Part shown: positions 36,451 to 48,178 of the stretch, in pieces
Layout: the number at the start of each line of letters is the position of its first letter
How positions within the stretch are numbered: position 1 is the first letter of the stretch
DNA from: Agelaius tricolor
Lineage: Eukaryota > Chordata > Aves > Passeriformes > Icteridae
NCBI GenBank assembly: GCA_023055355.1
Contig: JALJCS010000001.1
Location: 54,069,381 to 54,133,380 of the forward strand
DNA length: 64,000 nt
Direction of reading: 5' to 3'
Notes under the pieces: generated by a model
The model's database searches: none
Told to the model about the DNA's origin: nothing
Seen by the model: the letters and a program-made list of their open reading frames with translations, nothing else
Translations under genes and position numbers: made by a program

Positions 36451-39329
36451 CCATAGGCACAGAGGTGAGAGGGGAGTAGGAAGGTCATGGCTCTCTTCTG
36501 GTAACAATAACCTGACATTGGGTTGTCTCAGCTCTTGAAGAAACTGCTGCCTCACTCTTTGAAACAAACACTTGTATTTCCCCAAAAGTTCTGAAGTTTA
36601 CTATTCTTTCGATACTTACTCTCATATTGAACCTTTGCCCAGGCTTTGCAAGGGTTTTTACAGCCACTCATTTTGATATTCTTTGGCTGAGCATGAAATT
36701 CATCCCCAGTAGACAGCCAACACAAACAGCATTTAAGGTCTTTTTTTCGAGTACTACATTTGCTGTCTCACTCCTACTTGAAAAAATCCTGCTGTAATAG
36801 CAGCCACTATTGTAAAGCAGTAAGCCATTAAGTCATCATTTTGCCTCAATATTTCATTTTGCTTCCTCAAAACCACTTCAAAATGTTATTTTTACTCATA
36901 GTATTGCTAAATACAACTACTAAAAGCTTAGAAAAAATGTTCATTATAAGTAACACTAATTTCACTCTCAGCACAACATTACATCATGCAGCTACCAAGG
37001 CAATCAGAAAAGCTGGCAGTCACATACCAGATACAGTAACAGAATACATCAAATACTCCACAACACATCATGTTAAATATCATCCAGACTTGAAGAGTTT
37101 TTTAGCTACAGAAACTTAAAATTAGTCTTCTATTAAAGTTTCCAAAGCTGACAGCCAAGGTTACAGGACTTCCAACTGAGATTAGACACCTGAATTGTGT
37201 CTATGAAATTATAAGCATCTTGATTGCTCACCATAATAGCAAGCTTCCTAACATGTTTAATTCCCTGTTTTCCTAGGCAAAACACGGAATTAAAGATGTT
37301 TTGCACTAAAATCCATCCCCTCATGCAGAGTCACAGAATTTATACAATTTCTATATTCGTCTGAAATAGCTGCACATGTAAATCTCACAACCCCTAGGAA
37401 TTTGCTAGAATCTTTGTCTTCACATGCCCTGAACAAAAATAAGAATCTAATATCTTACACAAGTCTGTAGAGATACACATGCACACATCCTTACACATCT
37501 GAGTGCACACACACGTGTTCTGACACACACACACACACACGTGTGTTCTGACCCTCATGGTCCCAAGGAGCTTTGAAGTGCTTCCAGTGTAACTGTATCT
37601 AGCTATGGAGCAATCCAAAATCTAATCTGAAGTTTTATCTCTGAAGAACAAAGACAGGTGACACAGGCATTAGCTAGTGCAGGGGAATTTGAGAAATGTG
37701 AGGAAGAAAAATGAAAAAAGGTTCAAAGCAAAGGCTTAGCAGTGCCAGTCATGCTTTTTTAAAATCAACTGTAAAAAACTGACCTAAATGTCTACAAAGG
37801 GGGAATTTGACAATACACTGAAAAAATAATATATTAAAAAGGCAATATAAAGACCCTTGCCACTTCTAACATTAGCTAGCTGTAAGTCTGAACATCAGTG
37901 GGAGTCCATTCTGACAAGAGACCTTTACAGCTGTATCTTCACACTGTGGTACTATTAATCATAATCTATATGGTACTGTAAGGAATAAAAAATATATTTG
38001 GCTTGAGCAAAGCTGGAAATTCTCTCCCAGGACATCTGATAAAGCAAGCTCACAAGAAGTATTTCTGACATTGTTTTCTCTCATCAGAACTAACTATTCC
38101 AATTCAGCAATTGGTTTAAAACCAGCAAGTCTGTTGCAGAGCAGCACTGATACATGTAAAAGGAGGTAAAACTGACAGTGCAACTCCACAAATCGTAAGA
38201 GTCATATTATTCCTTGGCCTAAAAAAATCCATCAAAAAGAAAATGTTCTATCATATGGTAAGTCCATCTTCAAAAAAGCAAAAAATTAAATTTAGAATTG
38301 AATTATTTAAAAAACATAATATATACAAATAAATTCTGATTAGTGCACTTAAACCCATTTTAACTTTGCAACAGGAGTGATGCATTCCAGAACAAACCTC
38401 GATTTCTTTGACCGTTTTTCAAAATGACACCAGGTTGTGAAGTAACTTTTTTTCTTGGCTAAAAAATGTGCTATGAATCATCAAGAAAACCATTACACAG
38501 CACTACTTGAGCTCTGCTAATTCCTTTCAGACAAAGAACAGCAGTTTTCATCCTTTCTGGAGCCACTTTCATTAGGGTCAAGGCACTTCAAAACATCATT
38601 ACAATTAAACCTGTTCTCTATATACACTCATACAGCAGTAGGATATGACTGTAAATTCACAACTCCTCTGTAAAGCAATTTTAAAGAAAAGGCTCTGCTA
38701 AATTTGTGCCAATCTTTTACTACAAGTATCAGCACTATACAGGAAGAACAAAATTGCCAGGCTGCTCTCTAGATGATGAAAAACAGGAAAAAATGGCACA
38801 GAATAGTACACAGAAGATGAAACTGGATGCAGACAGATTAAATGGTTGACAAAACAGGCAAAATTCAAAACATTAATGCAACATCAGGCATTATTGAAAA
38901 ACCAAACAGAAGCCACACTTTAATCTCTACAGAAAAATGAAATTTTTGTTCATTGTGATCATTGTCCTCAAAATGCTTGAAACCAAATCTTTTGCTGTTA
39001 AATCCACACTCTTTTCTGAAAGCGTCACATTTTTGTATGAACTGTATCAATAGCCTTAGATCAAGGAAGAGAGAACATTTCAAAAACCTTGTTGCATGCT
39101 GGTTCTACTCAAAGAGTGAAAACAGTAAGGGAAGAAGCTAAGATGTTCCTAAATGGCCTCTGCTCTCTGCCTGGATTATTTTACAGGAAATTTCTTTTAG
39201 AGGATTTTTTTTTTTATTCATGGCAATATTGCCTGCTGCCATCAAATACTTCCCTGCAAGATTTATATTAGCCTACCAATTATGCAGCAAGTGTTCCTTT
39301 GTCTGACAAGGCACACTTACTGCTCCATG
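36451..39329 (-). other. ZDHHC14: ZDHHC14 intron 1, segment with simple repeats only
   Basis: AT-rich intron with an AC microsatellite at 37506-37551. No exon, RNA gene or named transposon is visible. Confidence 0.7.
37506..37551 (+). repeat. AC microsatellite within a duplicated unit
   Basis: An AC run followed by GTGTTCTGA occurs twice in tandem. The first unit is 37506-37523. The second, 37524-37551, has the AC run expanded and an extra GT. This fits a local duplication followed by microsatellite growth. Confidence 0.85.
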
Positions 39330-39463
39330 GTTGATGCTCCATCCCCAAAGTGTTCCTGGCCAGGCTGCATGGAGCTTGGAGCAACCTGCTCTAGTGGAAC
39401 AGGGCTGGGAATAGATGATCTCTAAGCTCTCTTGCAGTCCAAACAACTCAATAATTTTGTGAC
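39330..39463 (+). repeat. CR1 LINE 3' end
   Basis: The plus strand reads GCTCCATCCCCAAAGTGTTC, CTGGCCAGGCTGCATGGAGC, GAGCAACCTGCTCTAGTGGA, then GGAATAGATGATCTCTAAGC and TTGCAGTCCAAACAACTC. This follows the bird CR1 3' consensus almost phrase by phrase (ggtgctccatccctggaggt, ggccaggttggatgg, caacctggtctagtgg, aactagatgatctttaaggt, ccaacccaaac). It is a 5'-truncated copy, as is usual for CR1. The terminal 8-bp repeats are degraded. Confidence 0.9.
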
Positions 39464-40050
39464 CTTTTTGTGCATTAAAAGCCACATCTTTGCTTTTAAA
39501 GAAAATAAAGTTATTCCTGGTACTTTTGCTTTGAAAAGAATATATTCTCTGCTACTACCTTCATCAATACTGATCAGAGATTATTAAACTCCTGGGGGAG
39601 TGGAGAAAAAAACCGAGCAAAAGGGGAATAATATTGATTCTTCATATTAATCTCTTCGCAAATAGAATTTTCCAAGAGTACTTCACAGACATTTACAATA
39701 TGCAACCAAATATTTTGCATCCTGACATACCTAATCCAGGGAAAAACATCTCTGAAATACATTTCCTTTTCCTATGTCACAAGATGTTAACAAGTTTAAG
39801 AGTTGGAACTTGAAAAAAAAATACTAGGAAAACCATTCTGAGACAGAATGTGCTTAAAAATAAGGACAGGAAAGAGACATGGCAAAACTGAAGAGAGGTA
39901 GAAAACATTTGAATAGAAAAAATATTAACAAACAGGCTGATAAATACATTGCATATTCTGACATTTTTGTTATGCAGAGCCTTCACAGAGAGCACAGCAT
40001 GTTACAGCAGGAGGCCTGTGTGAGAGCTTCAGTTTAAATCCTCCCAACTC

Positions 40051-40075
40051 AAAAATCTCCTGCTGGGAGATTTTT
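40051..40075. repeat. hairpin, 10-bp perfect stem
   Basis: AAAAATCTCC and GGAGATTTTT are exact reverse complements around a TGCTG loop. It resembles a bacterial terminator in shape only. In this setting it is a chance or structural palindrome in an intron. Confidence 0.85.
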
Positions 40076-42718
40076 ATCTGAAGAACTTAATTAACAGCAA
40101 GTTTAATATAGGGTCTCTAAAGTATACTGTTGGTTTTCATACAGAATAGCAAAACCAAAACAAGGCAGACATAAGCAGCAAAGGGCATGAATTCTGTTTG
40201 CCTCCCAAAATGTATGTGTTATCTCCCCCTTCCTTCCCACAGGGTGGAAGGGAGAGGTATGAGAAAACATACAGCCCTGCTGAACAGAACATCCATCACA
40301 GAGCTGACCCACCCTGCTGCAGGATGCTATCAGATACACTAGGTTCTTTCCTAAATACTCAAGTTTCTTTTTGGATGCCAAAGGGGTTATTTCTGGAATT
40401 ATGAAAATTTTACAAATCTCTTCCCATGACCTTTCTGACATTCAAACTTTGATGAATAGCTCCCACACTAGATTGCTCATTCTGAGAAGAAAATTTCATG
40501 TTCCTTTTCCTTAGAAGCAGATAAATTATGGATTGTCCACAGCAATGATTAAACACAGTTTACAAATACACTGGCATATCAGTCATTTGTTCTTAACCCC
40601 AAAATGCCTGACCTTTTTTCTGGCATGACATTTTTCTTTTCAACCTTACAATGGCCCTTGTCAAAATCAACTTTTAAAAGCTGTTTTGTCCCATATCTCA
40701 CTCGTGTCATAGGTTCTGCAGGCTATTCCTAGTTATACAGCTTGGAACAGACACCGTGCCTAGAGACAAATCAAGCTGCAAAATCAAGCACTCCAAAGTC
40801 AGCAAATGTCAAAGTCATTGCCAGAAGCAATGGGCAAGATGCCTGGGAGCCTTGATCTGCCCTTGCCCTGTGTGCATGCATTATGGAGAGTTTTATTTAT
40901 AGAATTGCATCCTACCACCACCCACAAGGCTGCTCCCTGATTCAGTTAAAAAGAAGAATCAACACACATTTACTGAGCAACTACTCAGTACTTTGTTTTC
41001 TTCTCAGCATTTGAAATACAGTTTGAGACCTTCTCTACTGAACACTACAAGTTTTTGTAAAAAGGTGGACTCCTTAGTCTCCTGGTATGGTATTCAATAA
41101 GGCACATAATTGAATCAACTAAGCATCTTACAAAACACTGTCCTGAAAATACGTCCCTAAAACCTATAAAGCATACCTCAAAGTTTGAGATAGAAGAATT
41201 CAGAAAGGCAGAAAACATTCAAGGTTTGGGTGTCAAACTGAAGCCCTCAGCAGCATATCTTCCAGACTAGATGTACATGCATAGTATTTTTATTATAGAT
41301 AAAAGTAGAATTTTGCATTTACTTAATACAAAATTACCATTAATTCAATTGTACATGAGAGCTTTGAGCACTTTTCTTAGTTAAATTCTAGATTCTTAAG
41401 TCAAACCAAAAAAATCCCAGAAGTAGTGACTACAGAAATTCTGATTTTATGGGAATCACCAAAAGAAGCCTAGGAAAGGTAGGAATACTACCCAGATCTC
41501 AACACCATACTGAGCTCTACTCAACAATCAAATTCTAAAATAAAGTCAACAATATGGCTAGTAGTCCCAAGCTTCTCAAATAGATATACTTGGCTGAAAA
41601 ATGTAGGTCACCATACTAAAAATAAGAGGATTACCTATGAAAGGCTGAAACTTGGTTACAGGGTAGGGGGAGGACACACAAGATGACCAAAAGCAAACCA
41701 TACAAGACAGAAAACTATGCTCATGTCTACCAAAACATCCATACTGGATGCAATTCTGCACTTGAATGCAGCAGCAGCCAGACAGCAACACAGTGAAGGG
41801 AAAGGAAAATAACACCATATTTGAAGGCCTATTATACTATGTGGGTCAAATTCTAATAACCCAAAACCTGGCTGAAAAGAGCCCTCGCATAGGAGTCTGC
41901 AAAGCCATTAGGGATTTTGTCCACTGCCAAAATGCTTTTTCCCCCCCCATACAGTGTGGGAATTGATGAATAATAGGAACATGAACACCTGAGACAAAAA
42001 AATAAATATAAAAATACAACTTCTGTTATAGAATAATTAGAAATCCAACTAGCACATGCTCAAAAATAAATATGAGACGTTATTAAAACCTATGGCAGAT
42101 GTTTGTGCAATCCTATTCTGATAATGCTGTTTAATGAAAGCTCTGTACCACAAATTCAGAGCAAAGATAATTAATAAAAAGCTGAAATAATTGGGTTACT
42201 ATTAATTAATTTACAGAATTGTATTAAAATATTTGTACTAAATAAAACCACAATAAAAACCATTTGTGTTCAAATCAATTTGTCATTTTTGTACTATATT
42301 CATATATCATATGTAAAAGACAAAGGGCATAGCAGAATTTCCAAACCAAAAAATTTATTAAATGGAATTAAGACAGAGTGTATGGGCCTATGTATGTACT
42401 GTGTGCATATATGCATTCCTATTCTACAGGTACAGCTGTTAAACATGTTATCAACCTGAAAAGTCAGGATCAATTTCAAATCACTGCCATAATGCAGAGA
42501 TACATTTTTTCCTACAAACATGGAAGTAAAGCAACCATGAGAGCAAAACTAGCACAAGAAGTGGTATCTTCTCACTCCCTTTAAATGAAGGTTTATACTT
42601 CTGGCAAATGCATTTTGGCTAAGCACAAACTGAAACTGCATTTTGGTCAGTTAAGTCAAAAGGTTCATTTTTAGGAGACCTGAATGAAAGATAAAGACTT
42701 GTTGTACGTAAAGGATGC

Positions 42719-42770
42719 CAGACTTGACAATTTAATGGTCCCTTCTAGCCACAAACTCCATGAAGAATTC
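42719..42770 (+). repeat. probable CR1 LINE tail remnant
   Basis: The plus strand reads GACTTGACAATTTAATGGTC and then CCTTCTAGCCACAAACTCC. This parallels the CR1 tail 'gacttgatgatctttaaggtcccttccaacccaaact'. Only the tail is recognisable. Confidence 0.5.
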
Positions 42771-43442
42771 TCCCAAAGAAACCCATGTAATAAATACATT
42801 ATTACAAGCAATTTAATCAAGCCCACACTCATGGCCCTAAAAGTTCATCACTACCCTCTTTACCAGAGGTAAAGATCTCCTTCAGAGGTGTTATTCACAG
42901 GGTAGAATAGCATCCTTAGGATGCTAAACAGCCTCCTTCCTGATATTTAAATTCAATTTGCTATGTACTTGATCATATTTACTCCTCCATCTTAGTATTC
43001 CTCACAAACACTGATGTTCTTTTTTAAAGAAGGTTAAATAAATTAGGAGAGCAGCTTTGGGTTGTTGTTGTTGTCTTGTTTAGTTTTTTCTTTTTAATTA
43101 CATTCTCAATTAAAATAATTTCTGTCAGCAGGCAGCTTAATATAATATTCAAACCGTGGCTATTTACCAAAACAGTAACTGTCTCTCACAGCTCCTAAAG
43201 CAAAGTCAAGTTGCCCTTAAAGGACACAATTGTACAGAACTTTGGCAGGAAGCAAAAAAGCCCTTGCTTGTATATACAGATCTACATACAAATTTTCAAA
43301 TATGGTTATTCTTGCTGTGATACATAGTTATCATATCAATATTTCTTACAAGAGAATCTTACAGTTCTAAACAATAAAGTAATCATTTAAAGAGGAGTTC
43401 ACCTAGTGATCACTATAAATAACTATCATGAGGCCTAAAAAG

Positions 43443-43474
43443 CATTTTAGAACCTGTGGCCAGGTTCTAAAATG
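43443..43474. repeat. hairpin, 14-bp perfect stem, 4-nt loop
   Basis: CATTTTAGAACCTG (43443-43456) and CAGGTTCTAAAATG (43461-43474) are exact reverse complements around TGGC. A transcript of either strand would fold strongly here. The short stem is below the usual length of a microRNA precursor. Confidence 0.9.
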
Positions 43475-46400
43475 TATTTAAGGTGTCTCTCTGAATTTGT
43501 ACTGATGCCATCAGGAATCCAGGTATCCGAACATCTTTGTGCACCCAAGTCCACTTGTAAAATAATCCCATAGATATCAACTTTATTATGAGAAAGATGC
43601 AACAGGCAATTTTTGCTGTTATATAAAAGCAAAATAAATAGCAGCATGATTTAAGAGACCATTTATTTCAAATAAAAAAACCTCATTAATACATCACAAC
43701 CAGGAGTTTACATATCTGAAGTTACCAGAAAGACAGTCAATTATGCTAAAAATACATACAAGCATCCTGTTTAGGCCAAGTGGATGACATGTGTTTGCTG
43801 AAAACAAACTTGCCAATTCCTCTGTCCTCTACAGAACTCAATATCATTAAACCTAAGCAGCAGTGAAAAACAAGCAGAAGAATCTGTATGGCTTAGCTAA
43901 CATTTAAATCAAATTTTAACTACACGTTGTGCATGCAAGTTCAGAGGGTTCTCAAAATGCAGCAGCTGAGAGGCATCTGTCTCTGTCAGACACACACGAA
44001 AGCACAGGATGCAGCCAAAGCATTGCCTGTCTCTGAACTCCTGTACAAGGAAAAGACAGGTACCAGTGTAAATTCCAAAGAAACATTCTGTGACCATCAG
44101 CTGCAACAGTTCCTCCCTCTAGTTACAGATCCAGCCTTTGCAGCTGCTAGAGAATCCCTCGGCCAAGTCGGGCAAACAATTACACAACTCTCTCACATAT
44201 TTTCTAATAATTTAGAGTATATACAAAAGAACATCCAAAAGCAAACATAGATATAGTCATGAAAGAGGCAGATATAAACTATTATATGGCTTACTGTTGA
44301 GATTGTAACCAATAGCCTTAAAGTATCTCAGTGAAAAAAAAGACAATTTTGGGAAAAGACACGATGAAAACCCAAACTGTTGTATTTGGCATGTTGTTTT
44401 CATCAGAGAAAACTGAAGTATATCCAAGACAGTACCACTCTTTCACTTGTAATACACTTCATTGTGTGTGATCTGCACTTCTATGATTTTGTGCGCGTTC
44501 TCCTTCCACTCAGACTGCGATCACAGGCATAAATTGAGGGAGCATGCCATCTCAGCTCCCAGTTTTCAAAAAAATTCTAAAGTTTCAACTGTTTATCTAC
44601 TTCTGATTAAAAGAATTCAAGAGCGAGAAAATAAGGGAAATGTAGAAAAGCACATTAATTACATTTGACATTAAATATCACTTGAGTATATTCACCTCAC
44701 TTTAAAACACTGTGTGCATGTATACAAAAAACACTCAAAATTCTCTGCTGGGCATTCCACCACACGAGGAAGGTGAAGAAGAATTGAAATGAAGTTCAAC
44801 CATTTTACTGTCATATTAGTCATTTTAAGGACTGGAGTGCACACAATCATGCTGTCAATCTACTCTCTTTTCCAGCTTTTTTCTGTAACTTCCAAAAGAC
44901 TGGGACAAACCTTCTGCACGATTTTGAGAAAGTACAAAGAACTAAAGAACATCCGACAATGTGCTTGTTCTAATTAAAAATCAAAATGTAGAGGTGATAA
45001 AGAAGTTAGTATTCCACTAAATAGCTTTTATATTGGAGATACAGTGGGAGAAGTGTAAGAGGGTACTGGGGGCAGGTGTTATATCTGAGGGTTTTCCATG
45101 GCATTTTCCCAGAAAGGAGATGCAGTTATCATAAAAGGACTTTATGGAAGATTAAAAAAGCAGCTTCACTACTTTCTTCTTATAAAATTACACTTTTAAA
45201 CAGAAATGTTTTTTTCCAAGCATAAATGTCAGGAGCAATAAAAACACAGGTTGACAAGCTAAAAACAAGAGTTTATAAAATATATAAGGGAAAAATAATG
45301 GTGGTTATTGTGAAACTGGGTAAATACGATTGTGTTTTCTGCTGCATTTTGGTTAAGTATGATGTAACGTAATTCCTTGCCTGCAAGGAAGGAGGAAACC
45401 AAATTTGATAACAAGGCTAAATTTATGAAGTAAGAAACTGCCAAAACAGACCACTCTTCACTTACTCTGTAGAATGATTGACACACCCAAAATAATAATT
45501 TGGAGTAATTCTTACTTTGATGAGAGTTACTCACATTTCTACTGACTGTAACAAAGGAAAACATTTGCTTTCTCCCATAAGCAACTATGCAAGAGCAGAT
45601 TTTTAGCAATTACAGTATTCAGAAGAATCCCTGGATCTGGACTCCTGCTCTCTGAAAAGCAGCACAAAAACATTCTTACTTTATAAAAACTACAACTGGC
45701 CCACAAAATTAGACCAGTTCTTTTCTTCATCTTTAAGTAGATTTGTTTTAACATCTTTAAGTCTCTTGACCATATATTACTGACTAATTCAGGACAGGAC
45801 TCCAAAACCAGATGTCAGGGTTTACAGACAGCCATAAAACAAAAGAGCCCCAAATTAGTTTTCCTTCATGTTCAAAGGTAGTCTTTACACCCTTTCAGCA
45901 AAATTCTGAAAACCACATAATTCTCTATAAACATTTCTACAAATATAAAGCATGTAATCTATAACAGTATTTCCTGTATACCTTTCCACAAGTTTACAGC
46001 AGACATTTTGTAAATCCCTCTTCCTCTGTAAATGTCTAAATCCCAGCAAACATCTGGCAGGACACCAAAAGTAAACCACTGTGCAAGTAGCAAGGGAGCT
46101 GGGGGCTACTCATACGAAGTACTCAAGTAATAGAGTATTCCCCACTGCCCACACACAAGACCGAAGTCCACTGCTGTTACTGCCATCACAGATGAGAAAA
46201 GGCAAGTCAGGAAAACCCATTTGTGTCATTACATGTCCAGTGGCCATCACTCAATGCCAACAAGCCAAAAATCAAAAGGAAGTACATTCACTGCTACTAC
46301 TGATCAAAGATGTGGAAAGAGGAGGCTGTTTTGTTTCAGTCTTGCTAAACCTGAGTCGCCAAATACTTGCAATAAGATGATCTCTCAGACTCTTTCAGTG

Positions 46401-47658
46401 ACAAGACCTGCACAGTCAGATGTATCTGAGTTGCCAACACAAAGATGGCAGGCAATAGGCTTTATGCTATTCTGTGTTTGCATGATTATAATTGTTTCTA
46501 GCCATCTCCAACTCACCAAGGCACATTGACTGTTGTGTCCAGGTTTAGAAATGAACTGTCCTTATAGTCCTGTCTCTCTCTGCCCTTATCTCTGGATAAT
46601 CTCATCCATAAACAAAAACTGAAAACAGCCTGGCCTCTTTCCAGAAACTTTTTAAAGAGAGGCATGACAGAAATGAAATAATATTTCCATATGTACTGCT
46701 TATATTGTAAATAGTTTGCATCAACAAAATAAATCATCGTGAGAAGTCAACCTATTTTTCTACTGAGAAGGAAGTCAGACTGTCCCATTTGCAAAGGAGA
46801 TTTTACAGCTGATTTAATATAATCTTCATTATCTGCTACAAACAAAGACCCAGATCTATTTAAACAAATTCCATGCAACATAATCTTGGCTCAGCTAGCC
46901 AAAGTACAGGATCTACTCAAACCTCAACTACAGCACATACAAGACACAATAACAATACATATTACAAAAGATAACCAAAACAAACTTCAACTTAGATTTC
47001 CTGAATATCCTGCAGATACCTATTCTGATTAATTTCAAAGTCTTTCAGATCACTCTTAAGTGTATAAAAGAAAAGAGAGGCATACAAAACAATTTAATTG
47101 AACTATCTGGCATACTGCTACATTAAATCAGCAACAAATTAGTAGACAACAAACTCCAAAGAAAAACACAGAAGAAAGCTTTACTTTACACTTGCATTCC
47201 TTAACTTAGGAAAATCAGAGAAAGAAAATTCATGGACTCTGCAGCAGTATTTTATTAAGTTAGGAAAATGATCAGAAGGTAATTTCAATTTGCATTTTTC
47301 AGATATTGAGAGAGGACTGTACTACAGACAAAAATGAGAAAAAAATTTGCATTAAAAAGTCTTTTATAACATAAGAAGTGTAGAATAAAGCAAAATATTT
47401 AAAGTTAGAAAAGATCCACACAGGATTTCAAAAAAAAGGTAAGAACAGGCAGCATGGGATGAATAATGAACTTGCTCATAAAAAAGGTTATGTTTCTGCC
47501 TTGACTATGCCAGCAATTACTCAGTGTAAACCTAATGAAAACCTTATAAGTTGCAATGGTAAATTAAAAAAAAAATCAACTCCCACATATCATTGATTCA
47601 ATTACCTTTTGTCTTATATCAAAGGAGTTCACCATTGTCTCTGCAAAATTCTGCAACT

Positions 47659-47688
47659 AGTTCTCACAGAAATAGTTCTCACAGAAAT
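47659..47688 (+). repeat. 15-bp tandem duplication
   Basis: AGTTCTCACAGAAAT occurs twice, head to tail, without mismatch. It is a simple replication-slippage type of duplication. Confidence 0.9.
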
Positions 47689-48158
47689 ATTAGTATCTTT
47701 CAATAGTAATGAAACTGGCTATTATTCAAGTGATGACCTACTTTCTCCTTTCCAAGAACTGTAAGATTTTTTTAAAATCAATTCTTTAGGAAACACAAAA
47801 CAATCTAGTCTACTCACTTTCCAGAATCAAACTCTGTGATGTTGGTAAACCTCACATACAAAATCCAAGTACGTTAATGACTGCCAAACTAGGAAGAAAA
47901 GTACTCTGGTGACTACATTTTGGACCTAAAATAACAAAGACATAATTCTATCATTATGAAATTACATAGAAGAAGCAGACTTCCCAATTAATTTTACCAT
48001 TTGTACACACCTCAAAATGAGGCCTAAATCTAACAAAAGTTAGTGTCAGAAAAAACCCCAACAAAGTAAATAAAGCAGACCAGAAGTGTGCCCTAAAGAA
48101 AGTGTTCTAAGTCACTAAGCCAGTCAGAGCTATGATGGCTATTTACATAGTGCATTAC

Positions 48159-48178
48159 AAAAAAAAAAAAAAAAAAAA
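48159..48178 (+). repeat. A20 homopolymer
   Basis: Twenty adenines in a row after TGCATTAC. It could be the tail of a retroposed RNA, but I recognise no source sequence before it and no flanking duplication. Confidence 0.9.

Noticed and set aside
43927..44250. Plus-strand ORF of 107 codons with a helical-looking C-terminal half
   Set aside because: Several frames this long are expected by chance in the window, and nothing in it matches a family I know.
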